A DNA stretch of 39,097 bases from an uncultured Alphaproteobacteria bacterium. Its GTDB lineage: Bacteria > Pseudomonadota > Alphaproteobacteria > Rhizobiales > Aestuariivirgaceae. The notes under the pieces were generated by a model that searched no databases, was not told the origin of the DNA, and worked only from the letters and a program-made list of their open reading frames with translations. The stretch covers positions 1 through 39,097 of the forward strand of contig CALMUW010000006.1 of the NCBI GenBank assembly GCA_937872985.1. The letters are read 5' to 3'. Numbering within the stretch: position 1 is the stretch's first letter; each line of letters opens with the position of its first letter. Made by a program: the position numbers and the translations under genes. Below, piece by piece: positions 8,909 through 17,366 of this stretch.

Positions 8909-9574
8909 ATGAAAACCGCCGTCGTCACCTTCCCCGGAATCAACCGCGAAACCGACATGATGCGGGCGCTGAAGCTGGTGACCGGCAAGACGCCGGTGAA
9001 CCTCTGGCACACGGAGACCGAACTGCCGCGGGGGCTTGACCTGGTGGTCGTGCCGGGCGGCTTCTCCTATGGCGACTACCTGCGCTGCGGCGCCATTGCG
9101 GCCCGTTCACCCATCATGTCAGCCATCCGCGCCAAGGCCCTGGAAGGACTCAAGGTTCTGGGCGTGTGCAACGGCTTCCAGATCATCACCGAGGCCGGGC
9201 TTCTGCCCGGTGCCCTGGTGCGCAATGCCTCGCTGCATTTTGTCTGCCGCGAGGTGCAGTTGAGGGTCGAGAACAACCGCACCTTCTTCACCAACCGCAT
9301 GAAAAAGGGCGCGGTCGTTTCCTGCCCGGTGGCCCATGGCGAGGGCAACTACATCTGTGACCCGAAGACGCTGACCGCGCTGGAGGCCGAGGGCCGCGTG
9401 GTCTTCCGCTACGCCGCGGGCACCAACCCCAACGGCGCCATGAACGACATTGCCGGCATTGTGAACCAGGCGGGCAATGTCATCGGCATGATGCCGCATC
9501 CCGAGAACATGATCGAGCCGCTGCACGGGCGGATGGACTGCCTGCCCCTGTTTGAAAGCCTGCTGGCCGCCTGA
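8909..9574 (+). CDS. purQ: FGAM synthase glutaminase subunit PurQ
   Basis: A class I glutamine amidotransferase of 221 residues that supplies ammonia to PurL. The nucleophile is C87 in LGVCNGFQ, and the His-Glu pair lies in [25 protein letters not shown] is typical of PurQ. AGGAG is seven bases upstream of the ATG. An imperfect GC-rich hairpin (8873-8896) lies just before the ribosome site. Downstream is a possible weak terminator and then the FMN reductase rather than purL. Confidence 0.96.
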   Translation: MKTAVVTFPGINRETDMMRALKLVTGKTPVNLWHTETELPRGLDLVVVPGGFSYGDYLRCGAIAARSPIMSAIRAKALEGLKVLGVCNGFQIITEAGLLPGALVRNASLHFVCREVQLRVENNRTFFTNRMKKGAVVSCPVAHGEGNYICDPKTLTALEAEGRVVFRYAAGTNPNGAMNDIAGIVNQAGNVIGMMPHPENMIEPLHGRMDCLPLFESLLAA

Positions 9575-9620
9575 GGCATCTGACGCCGGAACCGGGAGGC
9601 CTTTTCCGAATTTTTCTCAC

Positions 9621-9643
9621 CGAAGGTCTTGCCTTCGTTCTTT
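9621..9643 (+). terminator. possible weak intrinsic terminator after purQ
   Basis: CGAAGG and CCTTCG form a 6-bp stem around a 5-base loop, followed by TTCTTT. The stem is short, so partial termination or readthrough into the reductase gene is likely. It overlaps the candidate promoter below. Confidence 0.35.
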
Positions 9644-9677
9644 GCTGCTTTATATGTAACGGCACAAAATACATAAA
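9629..9677 (+). promoter_or_regulatory. candidate promoter with AT-rich inverted repeat ahead of FMN reductase
   Basis: TTGCCT (9629-9634) and TATATG (9651-9656) are spaced by 16 bases and resemble -35 and -10 boxes (four of six matches each). The -10 region lies in an imperfect inverted repeat, TTTATATGTA (9649-9658) against ATACATAAA (9669-9677). This AT-rich patch stands out in a GC-rich region and could be an operator. A purine-rich AAAGGA lies before the ATG at 9687. Confidence 0.35.
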
Positions 9678-9686
9678 GGAAAACAC

Positions 9687-10238
9687 ATGACCCAGACCGT
9701 CGCCGTCCTCGTCGGCAGCCTGCGCAAGGAGTCACTGACGCGCAAGCTCGCCCTGGCCCTGGCCCCCTTGGCTCCGAAGGGCATGAACCTGAAGATGGTG
9801 GAGATCGGTGATCTCCCCCTGTTCAACGCCGACCATGAAAATGACCCGCCTGCCGCAGTGAAGGCCTTCAAGAAGGCCATCGAGGCGGCCGATGCCGTGC
9901 TCTTCGCCACGCCGGAATATAACCGCTCGGTGCCCGGCGCATTGAAGAACGCCATCGACTGGGGCTCCCGCCCCTATGGCATGTCGAGCTGGAGCGGCAA
10001 ACCCGCGGCAGTCATCAGCCAGTCCATGGGCGCCCTCTCCGGTTTCGGTGCCAACCATCACCTGCGCCAGTCGCTGGTCTTCCTCAACATGCCCACCATG
10101 GCCCAGCCGGAAGCCTATATCGCCAACTCCACCACGCTCTTCGACGACAAGGGCGGCCTTGCCAAAGCCGAGACGAAGGACTTCCTGACCCAGTTCATGG
10201 CCGCCTTCGGCCAGTGGATCTCGACCCACCGGGCCTGA
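9687..10238 (+). CDS. NADPH-dependent FMN reductase / quinone reductase
   Basis: A 183-residue flavodoxin-fold reductase of the ChrR/YieF/ArsH-like group. The FMN phosphate loop is VLVGSLRKESLTRK. The flavin-contact motif is FATPEYNRSVPGALKNAIDW, followed by SMGALSGFGANHHLRQ. Such enzymes use NAD(P)H to reduce FMN, quinones or chromate and usually protect against oxidative stress. The gene interrupts the purQ-purL order. It has its own possible promoter upstream and is followed by a perfect hairpin, so it may be expressed independently of the purine genes. Confidence 0.9.
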   Translation: MTQTVAVLVGSLRKESLTRKLALALAPLAPKGMNLKMVEIGDLPLFNADHENDPPAAVKAFKKAIEAADAVLFATPEYNRSVPGALKNAIDWGSRPYGMSSWSGKPAAVISQSMGALSGFGANHHLRQSLVFLNMPTMAQPEAYIANSTTLFDDKGGLAKAETKDFLTQFMAAFGQWISTHRA

Positions 10239-10266
10239 ACCAAAAGACCTGCGCAACAAGCTGTTC

Positions 10267-10301
10267 TTTCCGCCAAATCGCTCGTTGAGATTTGGCGGAA
10301 A
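10267..10301 (+). promoter_or_regulatory. perfect 13-bp inverted repeat in the purL leader
   Basis: TTTCCGCCAAATC (10267-10279) and GATTTGGCGGAAA (10289-10301) are exact complements around a 9-base loop. The repeat ends 20 bases before the purL ATG. No T run follows, so it is not a standard terminator. It could be an operator, an RNA structure controlling purL, or a 3' stabilising hairpin for the reductase mRNA. Confidence 0.7.
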
Positions 10302-10321
10302 GGCTTCTAAATCCGGGGATC

Positions 10322-12511
10322 ATGCGCATCCCCAATGACCTCCAGATCACCCCGGAACTCATCGCCCAGCACGGGCTGAAGCCGGAGGAATACCAGCACT
10401 TCCTCGACCTTCTGGGGCGCGAGCCGACCATCACCGAACTCGGCATCGTCTCGGCCATGTGGAACGAGCACTGCTCCTACAAGTCCTCGAAAAAATGGCT
10501 GAAGACCCTGCCCACTGCGGGCAGGCGCGTCATTCAGGGCCCGGGCGAAAACGCCGGCGTGGTCGACATCGGCGACGGCCAGGCCATCGTCTTCAAGATG
10601 GAAAGCCACAACCATCCCTCCTTCATCGAACCCTATCAGGGCTCGGCCACCGGCGTGGGCGGCATCCTGCGCGATGTCTTCACCATGGGCGCGCGCCCCA
10701 TCGCGGCCCTGAACGCGCTGCGCTTCGGCGATCCCTCCCACCCCAGGACGCGCCATCTCGTCTCCGGCGTGGTGGCGGGCGTGGGTGGCTACGGCAATTC
10801 CTTCGGTGTGCCCACCCTGGGCGGCGAGGTGAATTTCCACGCCCGCTACAATGGCAACATTCTGGTCAACGCCATGGCGGTGGGCCTCGCCGATGCCGAC
10901 AGGATTTTTTACTCCAAGGCCAAGGGCGTGGGCCTGCCGGTGGTCTATCTCGGGGCCAAGACCGGGCGCGACGGCATTCACGGGGCCACCATGGCCTCGG
11001 CCGAATTCGACGACAAGGCCGAGGAGAAACGACCCACGGTTCAGGTGGGCGACCCCTTCACCGAGAAATGCCTGCTCGAAGCCTGCCTCGAACTCATGGC
11101 CTCGGGGGCCGTCATCGCCATTCAGGACATGGGTGCGGCGGGCCTCACCTGCTCCGCCGTGGAAATGGGCGCCAAGGGCGATCTCGGCATCGACCTCGAC
11201 CTCGACCGCGTGCCCTGTCGCGAAGAGCGCATGACCGCCTATGAGATGATGCTCTCCGAAAGCCAGGAGCGCATGCTGATGGTCCTGAAGCCGGAGAAGG
11301 AAAAGGAGGCCGAGGCCATCTTCAGGAAGTGGGGGCTGGATTTCGCCATCGTCGGCGAAACCACCGACACCCTGCGCTTCATCATCCGCCACGAGGGCGA
11401 GACCAAGGCCGACCTGCCCATCAAGCAATTGGGCGACGAGGCCCCGGAATATGACCGGCCATGGGTGGAGCCGAAAAAGCAGCCCACGCTGATGGCCAGG
11501 GACGTGCCTGCGCCCAGGGACATGAAGGCCGCGCTGCTGCAGATGATGGCCTCGCCCAACATGTGTTCGCGCCGCTGGGTGTGGGAGCAATATGACACGC
11601 TGATCCAGTCCAACTCGGCCCAGGTGCCGGGGGGGGATGCAGGCGTGGTGCGCATCAAGGGCAAGAAGGCCATCGCCGTATCGTCGGACGTGACCCCCCG
11701 CTATGTCGAGGCCGACCCCTTCGAGGGCGGCAAGCAGGCCGTGGCCGAATGCTGGCGCAACCTCACCGCCGTGGGGGCGGAGCCTCTGGCCGTCACCGAC
11801 AATCTGAACTTCGGCAACCCGGAGAAGCCTGAAATCATGGGCCAGCTCGTCTTTGCCATCAAAGGCATCGGCGAGGCCTGCCGCGCCCTCGATTTCCCGG
11901 TCGTCTCCGGCAATGTCTCGCTTTACAACGAGACCAACGGCCAGGCCATTCTGCCCACCCCCACCATCGGCGGCGTCGGCCTGCTGCGCGACCTTTCGAC
12001 CATGGCCACCATCGCCTTCAAGAAGTCCGGCCAGAAGGTGATTGAGATTGGTGGTCCGGGCGGCCACCTCGGCCAGTCGATCTATCTCGCCGCCGTTCTG
12101 GGGCGTGAGGAAGGCGCCCCGCCGCCCGTCGATCTCGCCCGCGAAAAGACCGCGGGCAACCTGATTCGTTCTCTCATCAAATCGGCGCAAGTCACTGCCG
12201 TGCATGACATTTCCGATGGCGGGCTGGCCGCCGCCGTGGCCGAAATGGCACTGGCCGGAAGGCTGGGCGCAAAGCTGGAAAAACTTGACCACGCCCAGTT
12301 CTTCGGCGAGGATCAGGCCCGCTATGTGGTCACCGCCAGGAACGCCCGCGCGGTGCTCGCCGCCGCGAAAAAGGCCAGGGTGCCCGCCCGCATCGTCGGC
12401 GAGGTCACCGCAACACCCTCCTTGAAGATGGGACGGATGACCCTATCTCTGAAGGATCTGCGCCAGGCCCATGAGGGCTGGTTCCCCGCCTACATGGCGA
12501 AGGAACTGTGA
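10322..12511 (+). CDS. purL: FGAM synthase large subunit PurL
   Basis: This 729-residue protein is the small (PurS/PurQ-dependent) type of PurL, which converts FGAR to FGAM with ATP and ammonia. Typical motifs: [64 protein letters not shown] and HDISDGGLA near the end. The start at 10322 ([13 protein letters not shown]) fits family N-termini; a TTG at 10292 lies inside the hairpin and is rejected. GGGGA is close upstream. The bolA start chosen here lies 21 bases after its stop, and an overlapping GTG at 12508 is possible. Confidence 0.97.
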   Translation: MRIPNDLQITPELIAQHGLKPEEYQHFLDLLGREPTITELGIVSAMWNEHCSYKSSKKWLKTLPTAGRRVIQGPGENAGVVDIGDGQAIVFKMESHNHPSFIEPYQGSATGVGGILRDVFTMGARPIAALNALRFGDPSHPRTRHLVSGVVAGVGGYGNSFGVPTLGGEVNFHARYNGNILVNAMAVGLADADRIFYSKAKGVGLPVVYLGAKTGRDGIHGATMASAEFDDKAEEKRPTVQVGDPFTEKCLLEACLELMASGAVIAIQDMGAAGLTCSAVEMGAKGDLGIDLDLDRVPCREERMTAYEMMLSESQERMLMVLKPEKEKEAEAIFRKWGLDFAIVGETTDTLRFIIRHEGETKADLPIKQLGDEAPEYDRPWVEPKKQPTLMARDVPAPRDMKAALLQMMASPNMCSRRWVWEQYDTLIQSNSAQVPGGDAGVVRIKGKKAIAVSSDVTPRYVEADPFEGGKQAVAECWRNLTAVGAEPLAVTDNLNFGNPEKPEIMGQLVFAIKGIGEACRALDFPVVSGNVSLYNETNGQAILPTPTIGGVGLLRDLSTMATIAFKKSGQKVIEIGGPGGHLGQSIYLAAVLGREEGAPPPVDLAREKTAGNLIRSLIKSAQVTAVHDISDGGLAAAVAEMALAGRLGAKLEKLDHAQFFGEDQARYVVTARNARAVLAAAKKARVPARIVGEVTATPSLKMGRMTLSLKDLRQAHEGWFPAYMAKEL

Positions 12512-12531
12512 GTGCTGCACAGGAGACGCCC

Positions 12532-12780
12532 ATGGCCATGACCGCCGAAGAAATTGAACACCGCATCAAGGCGGCCTTCCCCGACGCGAAGGTCGAGATC
12601 CGCGACCTCGCGGGCGATGGCGACCACTATGCCGCCTCGGTCATCTCCGAAGCCTTTCGCGGCAAAAGCCGGGTGCAGCAGCACCAGATGGTCTATGCTT
12701 CACTGAAAGGTGATATGGGCGGCGCACTCCACGCCCTTGCGCTGCAAACCGGCGTCCCCGAAAACTCATCAACCAACTGA
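12532..12780 (+). CDS. bolA: BolA-family protein
   Basis: The 82-residue product matches the short BolA family: [31 protein letters not shown] and the conserved histidine in [11 protein letters not shown]. BolA proteins pair with CGFS monothiol glutaredoxins to bind or transfer [2Fe-2S] clusters, and a CGFS glutaredoxin gene lies immediately downstream. AGGAG six bases upstream favours ATG 12532. An upstream in-frame GTG at 12508 overlaps the purL stop and might allow coupling. Confidence 0.93.
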   Translation: MAMTAEEIEHRIKAAFPDAKVEIRDLAGDGDHYAASVISEAFRGKSRVQQHQMVYASLKGDMGGALHALALQTGVPENSSTN

Positions 12781-12793
12781 CCAAGGGTTCAAC

Positions 12794-13117
12794 ATGTCTT
12801 CAATCATGCACGACTGGATCGACAAGGAAGTGAAGGGCAACGATGTGGTGCTCTTCATGAAGGGCACGGCCGACATGCCCATGTGCGGTTTTTCGGGCCG
12901 CTCGGCCCAGATTCTCCAGCACCTCGGTGTCCCCTTCAAGGACATCAACGTCATGGCCAATGACGAGTTGCGCCAGGGCATCAAGGACTACACCAACTGG
13001 CCCACCATTCCCCAGCTTTACGTCAAGGGCGAATTCGTCGGCGGTGCCGACATTCTCATGGAGATGTTCCAGTCCGGCGAATTGAAGCAGTTGCTCGCCG
13101 ACAAGAAGATCATCTGA
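12794..13117 (+). CDS. grxD: monothiol glutaredoxin, CGFS type
   Basis: A 107-residue Grx4/GrxD-type glutaredoxin. The single active cysteine is C31 in MPMCGFSGR, followed by the family's [19 protein letters not shown]. These proteins carry [2Fe-2S] clusters together with BolA and take part in iron-sulfur delivery. AAGGG lies six bases before the ATG. Thirteen bases separate it from bolA, and a strong terminator follows, so this is the last gene of the purine-bolA-grxD block. Confidence 0.96.
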   Translation: MSSIMHDWIDKEVKGNDVVLFMKGTADMPMCGFSGRSAQILQHLGVPFKDINVMANDELRQGIKDYTNWPTIPQLYVKGEFVGGADILMEMFQSGELKQLLADKKII

Positions 13118-13141
13118 CCGTCAGTGCACGGAATAAATGAC

Positions 13142-13165
13142 GGGCGGGGTCTTCCCCGCCCTTTT
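13142..13165 (+). terminator. intrinsic terminator after grxD
   Basis: GGGCGGGG and CCCCGCCC form a perfect 8-bp stem with loop TCTT, followed by TTTT. It closes the purine-bolA-grxD block. The converging ectoine synthase gene ends 17 bases later, so the hairpin may also help stop that transcript. Confidence 0.88.
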
Positions 13166-13181
13166 CGTTACCCGCCGACCC

Positions 13182-13568
13182 TCAATAGGCCGAGCCGCCC
13201 TTGTCCTTCACGTTGTGCACTTCCGTGCCCTTGAGCGGCGGATTGAACACACTGACCAGAATGAGATCCTCGTCCTTGCCGCCGCGCAGGTAATGCTTGT
13301 CGTGCTGGTCCAGCACATAGATGTCGCCCACCGTGATGGGATAGACCGTGCCCTTCATGTCCTCCACCTCGCCGCTGCCGCCGATGCAATAGCAGGCCTC
13401 CAGATGGTTGCGGTATTCGAGGATGCATTCCGTGCCCTTGCGCACCACCGTGTGGCACACGGTAAAGCCCATGTTGTCGGCCTGGGTCAGCAGGCGGTGG
13501 CTGGTGCCATTGCCCCAGTCCACGAAGAACGGCGTCTTTTCGACATCGGCAAGACTGCGCTTGAACAT
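13182..13568 (-). CDS. ectC: ectoine synthase (EctC) homologue, solitary
   Basis: A 128-residue cupin matching EctC, which cyclises N-gamma-acetyl-diaminobutyrate to ectoine. Key stretches are [16 protein letters not shown] and [17 protein letters not shown]. The iron ligands described for EctC (Glu, Tyr, His) correspond to E57, Y84 and H92 here. The C-terminus [15 protein letters not shown] also fits. GAGG lies about six bases before the ATG. No ectA, ectB, ectD or ectoine-type regulator is nearby; the divergent neighbour is an EamA transporter. Lone ectC homologues are known in non-producers and may act on imported precursor or another substrate. Confidence 0.85.
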   Translation of the reverse strand: MFKRSLADVEKTPFFVDWGNGTSHRLLTQADNMGFTVCHTVVRKGTECILEYRNHLEACYCIGGSGEVEDMKGTVYPITVGDIYVLDQHDKHYLRGGKDEDLILVSVFNPPLKGTEVHNVKDKGGSAY

Positions 13569-13731
13569 GGTGAACCTCTCTGGCTAGCGGGGCGCTGGCT
13601 TCTCCTGTGCCATCCCCGCCGTGCTCCTGCAATATCCAGTGCGACGGCTTTCTGCCGTCCACGCCTGACCCCATGGCGGCGGCGGCGCTGGCCATTGACC
13701 CGAGGCCAGCCCTCATGCACCTCATGGGCCC

Positions 13732-14637
13732 ATGACCACGCCGCCCTCATCGCACCGCGCCCTGTCCTATGGCTTCCTCGCCATGGCCACCCTCATCTGG
13801 GGGGCGGCACCGGCCTTCATCCGCTCGCTCGGCCTTGCCCTCGGACCGGCGGAATCGGTGGCGATCCGCACCCTGCTGGTGGCGGTGATCTCGCTTCCCC
13901 TGCTGCTCCGCTTCGGCGGTCCTGCCTTTGACCGCGCCGACTGGCCGCGTCTTCTTGTCTGCTCCATCATCGGGTCCTTCGGCTATTACCTCGGCTCCAT
14001 CTATGGCTATGCCCGTATGCCCGCCGGCATGGGCAGCATCATCATGGCCACGTCGCCGCTGCTCATTGCCCTCCTGTCGGCCCTGGCCGGACAGGAGCGC
14101 CTGACGCCCGCCACGCTGGCCGGTCTGGCGCTCTCCTTCGGCGGCACGGTGCTGCTCTTCTCCGGCGGCGAGGCCCCCTCCGGCGTGTCGCGCTACAACA
14201 TCATCACCGGCGGGCTGATGATCTTCGCCCGGGCCCCCCCCCGGTCGCTCTATGTGGGGGCGGGCCCCCCCCCCCTCCCGAAAAATGGCGCCCTCAAATA
14301 CATGGCCGCCGCCTCGCTGCTCTCGGTGGTGCCGGCGCTGCCCTTTCTCTCGGCCAACACCGTGCCGACGCTGCTCCACCTCAGCCTGCGCAATGTTCTT
14401 GAGTTGCTCTATCTCGGCGTGCTCGGCACCGTGGTCAGCGTCTCGGCCTGGAACTATGCCGCGGCGCGTCTTGCCCCCTCCACCGTGGGAGCGACGCTCT
14501 ACCTGCTCCCCCTCATGGCCATCGCGGCGGGCGCGCTGGTGCTGGGCGAGGCGGTAACGGCCCGCGTCATCGCTGCCGCCGCCATCGTGCTCGCCGGGGT
14601 CGCCCTGTCACAATGGGGCAAATACCGCCGGGCCTGA
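13732..14637 (+). CDS. EamA/DMT-family transporter with a corrupted central patch
   Basis: A 301-residue ten-helix drug/metabolite transporter with two EamA repeats. The first contains ATLIWGAAPAFIRSLGLALGPAESVAIRTLL, and the second ends LYLLPLMAIAAGALVLGEAVTARV. The substrate is unknown. Residues about 166-182 (RAPPRSLYVGAGPPPLPK) replace what should be the hydrophobic helix opening the second repeat. The DNA there, 14228-14280, is a chain of long C runs. The frame recovers afterwards (GALKYMAAASLLS), so either paired indels or base-call errors are likely. The gene is probably intact in the real genome. Its ATG is 163 bases from the divergent ectC start. Confidence 0.85.
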   Translation: MTTPPSSHRALSYGFLAMATLIWGAAPAFIRSLGLALGPAESVAIRTLLVAVISLPLLLRFGGPAFDRADWPRLLVCSIIGSFGYYLGSIYGYARMPAGMGSIIMATSPLLIALLSALAGQERLTPATLAGLALSFGGTVLLFSGGEAPSGVSRYNIITGGLMIFARAPPRSLYVGAGPPPLPKNGALKYMAAASLLSVVPALPFLSANTVPTLLHLSLRNVLELLYLGVLGTVVSVSAWNYAAARLAPSTVGATLYLLPLMAIAAGALVLGEAVTARVIAAAAIVLAGVALSQWGKYRRA

Positions 14638-14686
14638 CGCTTTCAGACTGGCGCAACGCCGCGCGTTACAGTTAAGGTCGCAGCCC

Positions 14687-15925
14687 ATGACCACCGCCGC
14701 CGCCACGCCCTCTCCCGCGCCCTGGTATTACGCCCCGGCCATCGTCATCGTGTCCGGCTGCCTGCTGGCCATGGTGAACTTCGGGGTGCGCTCCACCTTT
14801 GGCCTGTTCACCGCGCCCATCTCTACCGCCCATGACTGGCCGCGCGAGATCTTCTCCCTCGGCATGGCCCTGCAAAACCTGCTCTGGGGCCTGGCGACAC
14901 CCGTGGCGGGCGCCCTGGCCGACCGCTTCGGCGCTGCCAGGGTTCTCATCGCCGGGGCCTTCTTCTATGCCCTCGGCGTCTTCGTCATGGCCGTAGCCCC
15001 CACGCCCCTCATGTTCCACCTCGGCGGCGGCTTGCTGACCGGCATCGGCATCGCCATGTCCTCCTTCGGCATCGTCATGGCCGCCTTGGGCCGCCTTGTC
15101 GGGCCAGAGCGCCGCTCCTGGGCCTTCGGCATCGCCACCGCCGCCTCCTCCATGGGCCAGTTCATCTTTGCCCCCGTGGCGGGCGCGCTCATCGCCGCCT
15201 ATGGCTGGCAGGTGGCGCTGAAGGTCATGGCCGCCCTGTCGCTGCTCATGCTGCCTCTGGCCCTGCCCTTCCTGAACCCCAGGGCCAACGCCGGCCCCAC
15301 CACGGCGAATGAAGCCGCCATGACCCTGCGCCAGACTCTGGCTTCGGCCTTCAGCCACGGCTCCTACATTCTTCTTGTCTTCGGCTTCTTTGTCTGCGGC
15401 TTCCAGATCGCCTTCGTCACCGTTCACCTGCCGCCCTATCTGGCGGGCCATGGCATCACGCCCGAATTCGCCGGCTTCGCCATCGCCTTCATCGGGTTGT
15501 TCAACATCATCGGCTCCTATGCCGCGGGCATCATCGGCGGACGCGGCAACAAGCGCATCCCCTTGAGCCTCATCTATCTCATCCGCTCCGTGGTGGTGAC
15601 GCTGTTCATCCTCACGCCCATCACCAACACCACCACGCTCCTCTTCACCTCCACCCTGGGCCTGCTCTGGCTCTCCACCGTGCCCTTCACCATCGGGCTT
15701 GTCGCCGTCATGTTCGGCACGCGCTATCTGGCCACACTTTATGGCTTCGTTTTCCTCAGCCACCAGATCGGCTCCTTCCTCGGCGTCTGGCTGGGCGGGC
15801 GCATCTATGACGCCACCGGCTCCTATGATCCTGTCTGGTGGATGGGTGTGGCTCTGGGCATCTTCGCCTTCTTCGTCCACCTGCCGATCCGGGAGCGCGC
15901 CGCCCCCGCCTTCGCCCACGGCTAA
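14687..15925 (+). CDS. major facilitator superfamily transporter
   Basis: A 412-residue, twelve-helix MFS protein. The loop 2-3 motif is present as GALADRFGAARVL. The N-terminal FGVRSTFGLFTAPIS recalls the oxalate/formate and monocarboxylate group of MFS carriers, which suggests a small organic acid substrate; this is inference. The start ATG at 14687 has AAGG nine bases upstream. Three bases separate its stop from the next small gene, so the pair is surely co-transcribed. Confidence 0.85.
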   Translation: MTTAAATPSPAPWYYAPAIVIVSGCLLAMVNFGVRSTFGLFTAPISTAHDWPREIFSLGMALQNLLWGLATPVAGALADRFGAARVLIAGAFFYALGVFVMAVAPTPLMFHLGGGLLTGIGIAMSSFGIVMAALGRLVGPERRSWAFGIATAASSMGQFIFAPVAGALIAAYGWQVALKVMAALSLLMLPLALPFLNPRANAGPTTANEAAMTLRQTLASAFSHGSYILLVFGFFVCGFQIAFVTVHLPPYLAGHGITPEFAGFAIAFIGLFNIIGSYAAGIIGGRGNKRIPLSLIYLIRSVVVTLFILTPITNTTTLLFTSTLGLLWLSTVPFTIGLVAVMFGTRYLATLYGFVFLSHQIGSFLGVWLGGRIYDATGSYDPVWWMGVALGIFAFFVHLPIRERAAPAFAHG

Positions 15926-15928
15926 GCC

Positions 15929-16297
15929 ATGGCGCTGCATGAGCACCGTCTGGCCATGGGCCTCTTCGGCGGCGTGGCTCTGGTCTGGCTGGCAAGCCTG
16001 GGATTTCTCCTGCACCGTGCCGCCCTGCCGGAGACGGCCAGCGGCGACATGCTCGCCGTCTTCCGCCCAGGCACCGCGCAGGACGACGCGCTCTTCGCGC
16101 TGTTGAACGCGGGCGGCACCCCCATCCGCCAGACCGCCACCGGTTTCGTCTGGATCGTCACCGACAGTGAGCCGGGCCTCGTCGGGCGGCTGAAGAAGGA
16201 AGGCATGGTCGCGGCCTATCGCCCCCTGCCCTTCACCCCCACCGTCGCCGGCTGCTTCGCCCTGCCCGAGGGCGTGGAACGACTGCCGCGAAAATAA
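15929..16297 (+). CDS. small single-pass membrane protein, function unknown
   Basis: This 122-residue product is not one I recognise by name. Residues 10-30 (MGLFGGVALVWLASLGFLL) form one transmembrane helix or uncleaved signal. The remaining 90 residues look like a small soluble periplasmic domain with GTPIRQTATGFVWIV and a single cysteine (AGCFALPEG). Coding seems real: it follows the MFS gene by three bases on the same strand, fills the gap up to the next gene, and has a sensible composition. It may be an accessory to the transporter. Confidence 0.6.
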   Translation: MALHEHRLAMGLFGGVALVWLASLGFLLHRAALPETASGDMLAVFRPGTAQDDALFALLNAGGTPIRQTATGFVWIVTDSEPGLVGRLKKEGMVAAYRPLPFTPTVAGCFALPEGVERLPRK

Positions 16298-16362
16298 ACA
16301 ACGGCCTTGCGGATCCCATGCCGTCTGGCAAGACCATGACCTGAAGTGGACGATGCGAATTC

Positions 16363-17298
16363 ATGCCGGACCTGCCCAACCAGATCGAAAGCCCCGCCCC
16401 GTCCCTTGGAAAAGGTGCGCGCGGCTTCGCGCTGTCGCCGGGCCAGCTCCTGCCCATGCTGTTCCTGGCCGTCATCTGGGGCCTGTCCATTCCCCTCACC
16501 AAACTCGGTTTGCAGACCCTGCCGCCGCTCACCCTCACCGCCCTGCGCTTCGGCGTCGCGGTTCCCCTGCTCCTCCTCCTCACACTGGGCCAGCGCCTGC
16601 CCGCCCCTGCCCTGCCCCGCGTTGCGGCTCTGGGGATTCTCGGCATCAGCATCGGCCAGATCGCGCAAACCTTTGGCATCAACGGCACGACCGCCTCCGT
16701 CGGCACCATCATCTCCGCCACCATTCCGGTCTTCGTCGTGGTCTTCGCCGCACTTCGCCTCGGCCAGTCCGTGACGCTGATGCAGAAGGTCGGACTGCTC
16801 GCCGCCTTTGCGGGCATTGCCATGGTGGCCATGGGTCAGGGGCCAGAGGCCTCGTCCCTGCACCAGACAAGCCTCGCCGGTGCCGCGTGGATGCTGCTCT
16901 CGGCGCTCTCCATCGCGTTCTACTATGTCTGGAGCGTTGAACTCACCGCCGAATATGGCACCGCCGCCGTGGCCGCCTGGAGCACTCTCTTCGGCCTTCT
17001 GGTGCTTCTGCCCTGGACCGCCTGGGAGGCATGGCACACGCCCATCACCCTGACTGCTTCGGGCCTTGGCGTTGCCGTCTATCTGGGTCTGGCCGTCACC
17101 GTCGCCGGACTGTTTCTCTGGCTCCGCATTCTCCGCACCGTTCCCGCCAGCGTGGCGGCCGGGGTGCAATACCTTCAGCCCGTCATAGGCATGGTCGCAT
17201 CAGCCGTCATGTTCGGCGACCATTTGGGAATTCTGTTTCTTCTCGGCGTCGCGCTCATCCTCGCCGGCCTGGGGCTGACCGTGCGCTCTCCCGCCTGA
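16363..17298 (+). CDS. EamA/DMT-family transporter
   Basis: A 311-residue ten-helix exporter-type protein with two EamA repeats: MLFLAVIWGLSIPLTKLGLQTLPPL in the first, and AGVQYLQPVIGMVASAVMFGD near the end of the second. About 30 polar residues precede the first helix. The substrate is unknown; relatives export amino acids or metabolites. It is only distantly similar to the EamA protein at 13732-14637, so the two are not a recent duplication. It converges on rpsD with a shared terminator between them. Confidence 0.9.
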   Translation: MPDLPNQIESPAPSLGKGARGFALSPGQLLPMLFLAVIWGLSIPLTKLGLQTLPPLTLTALRFGVAVPLLLLLTLGQRLPAPALPRVAALGILGISIGQIAQTFGINGTTASVGTIISATIPVFVVVFAALRLGQSVTLMQKVGLLAAFAGIAMVAMGQGPEASSLHQTSLAGAAWMLLSALSIAFYYVWSVELTAEYGTAAVAAWSTLFGLLVLLPWTAWEAWHTPITLTASGLGVAVYLGLAVTVAGLFLWLRILRTVPASVAAGVQYLQPVIGMVASAVMFGDHLGILFLLGVALILAGLGLTVRSPA

Positions 17299-17313
17299 GC
17301 AACCAACAAGCAA

Positions 17314-17339
17314 AAACGACCGGGTTTCCCCGGCCGTTT
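17314..17339. terminator. bidirectional terminator between EamA gene and rpsD
   Basis: AAACG-A-CCGGG pairs with CCCGG-C-CGTTT with one mismatch. On the minus strand it is followed by a T run, so it best serves rpsD (stop 17367). It can also help the converging EamA gene. Confidence 0.75.
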
Positions 17340-17366
17340 CCAAATCCAGACCTGTGCGAACAGGAA

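Noticed and set aside
10292..10321. TTG start giving purL ten extra residues
   Set aside because: It begins inside the perfect hairpin and the extra residues (AERLLNPGI) do not match PurL N-termini; the ATG at 10322 is better.
10307..12292. Minus-strand open frame of 661 codons opposite purL
   Set aside because: Shadow of purL with low-complexity composition.
14228..14280. Programmed frameshifting or a regulatory C tract in the EamA gene
   Set aside because: The frame is recovered without a biological slip signal, and the damage replaces a conserved helix; sequence error is simpler.
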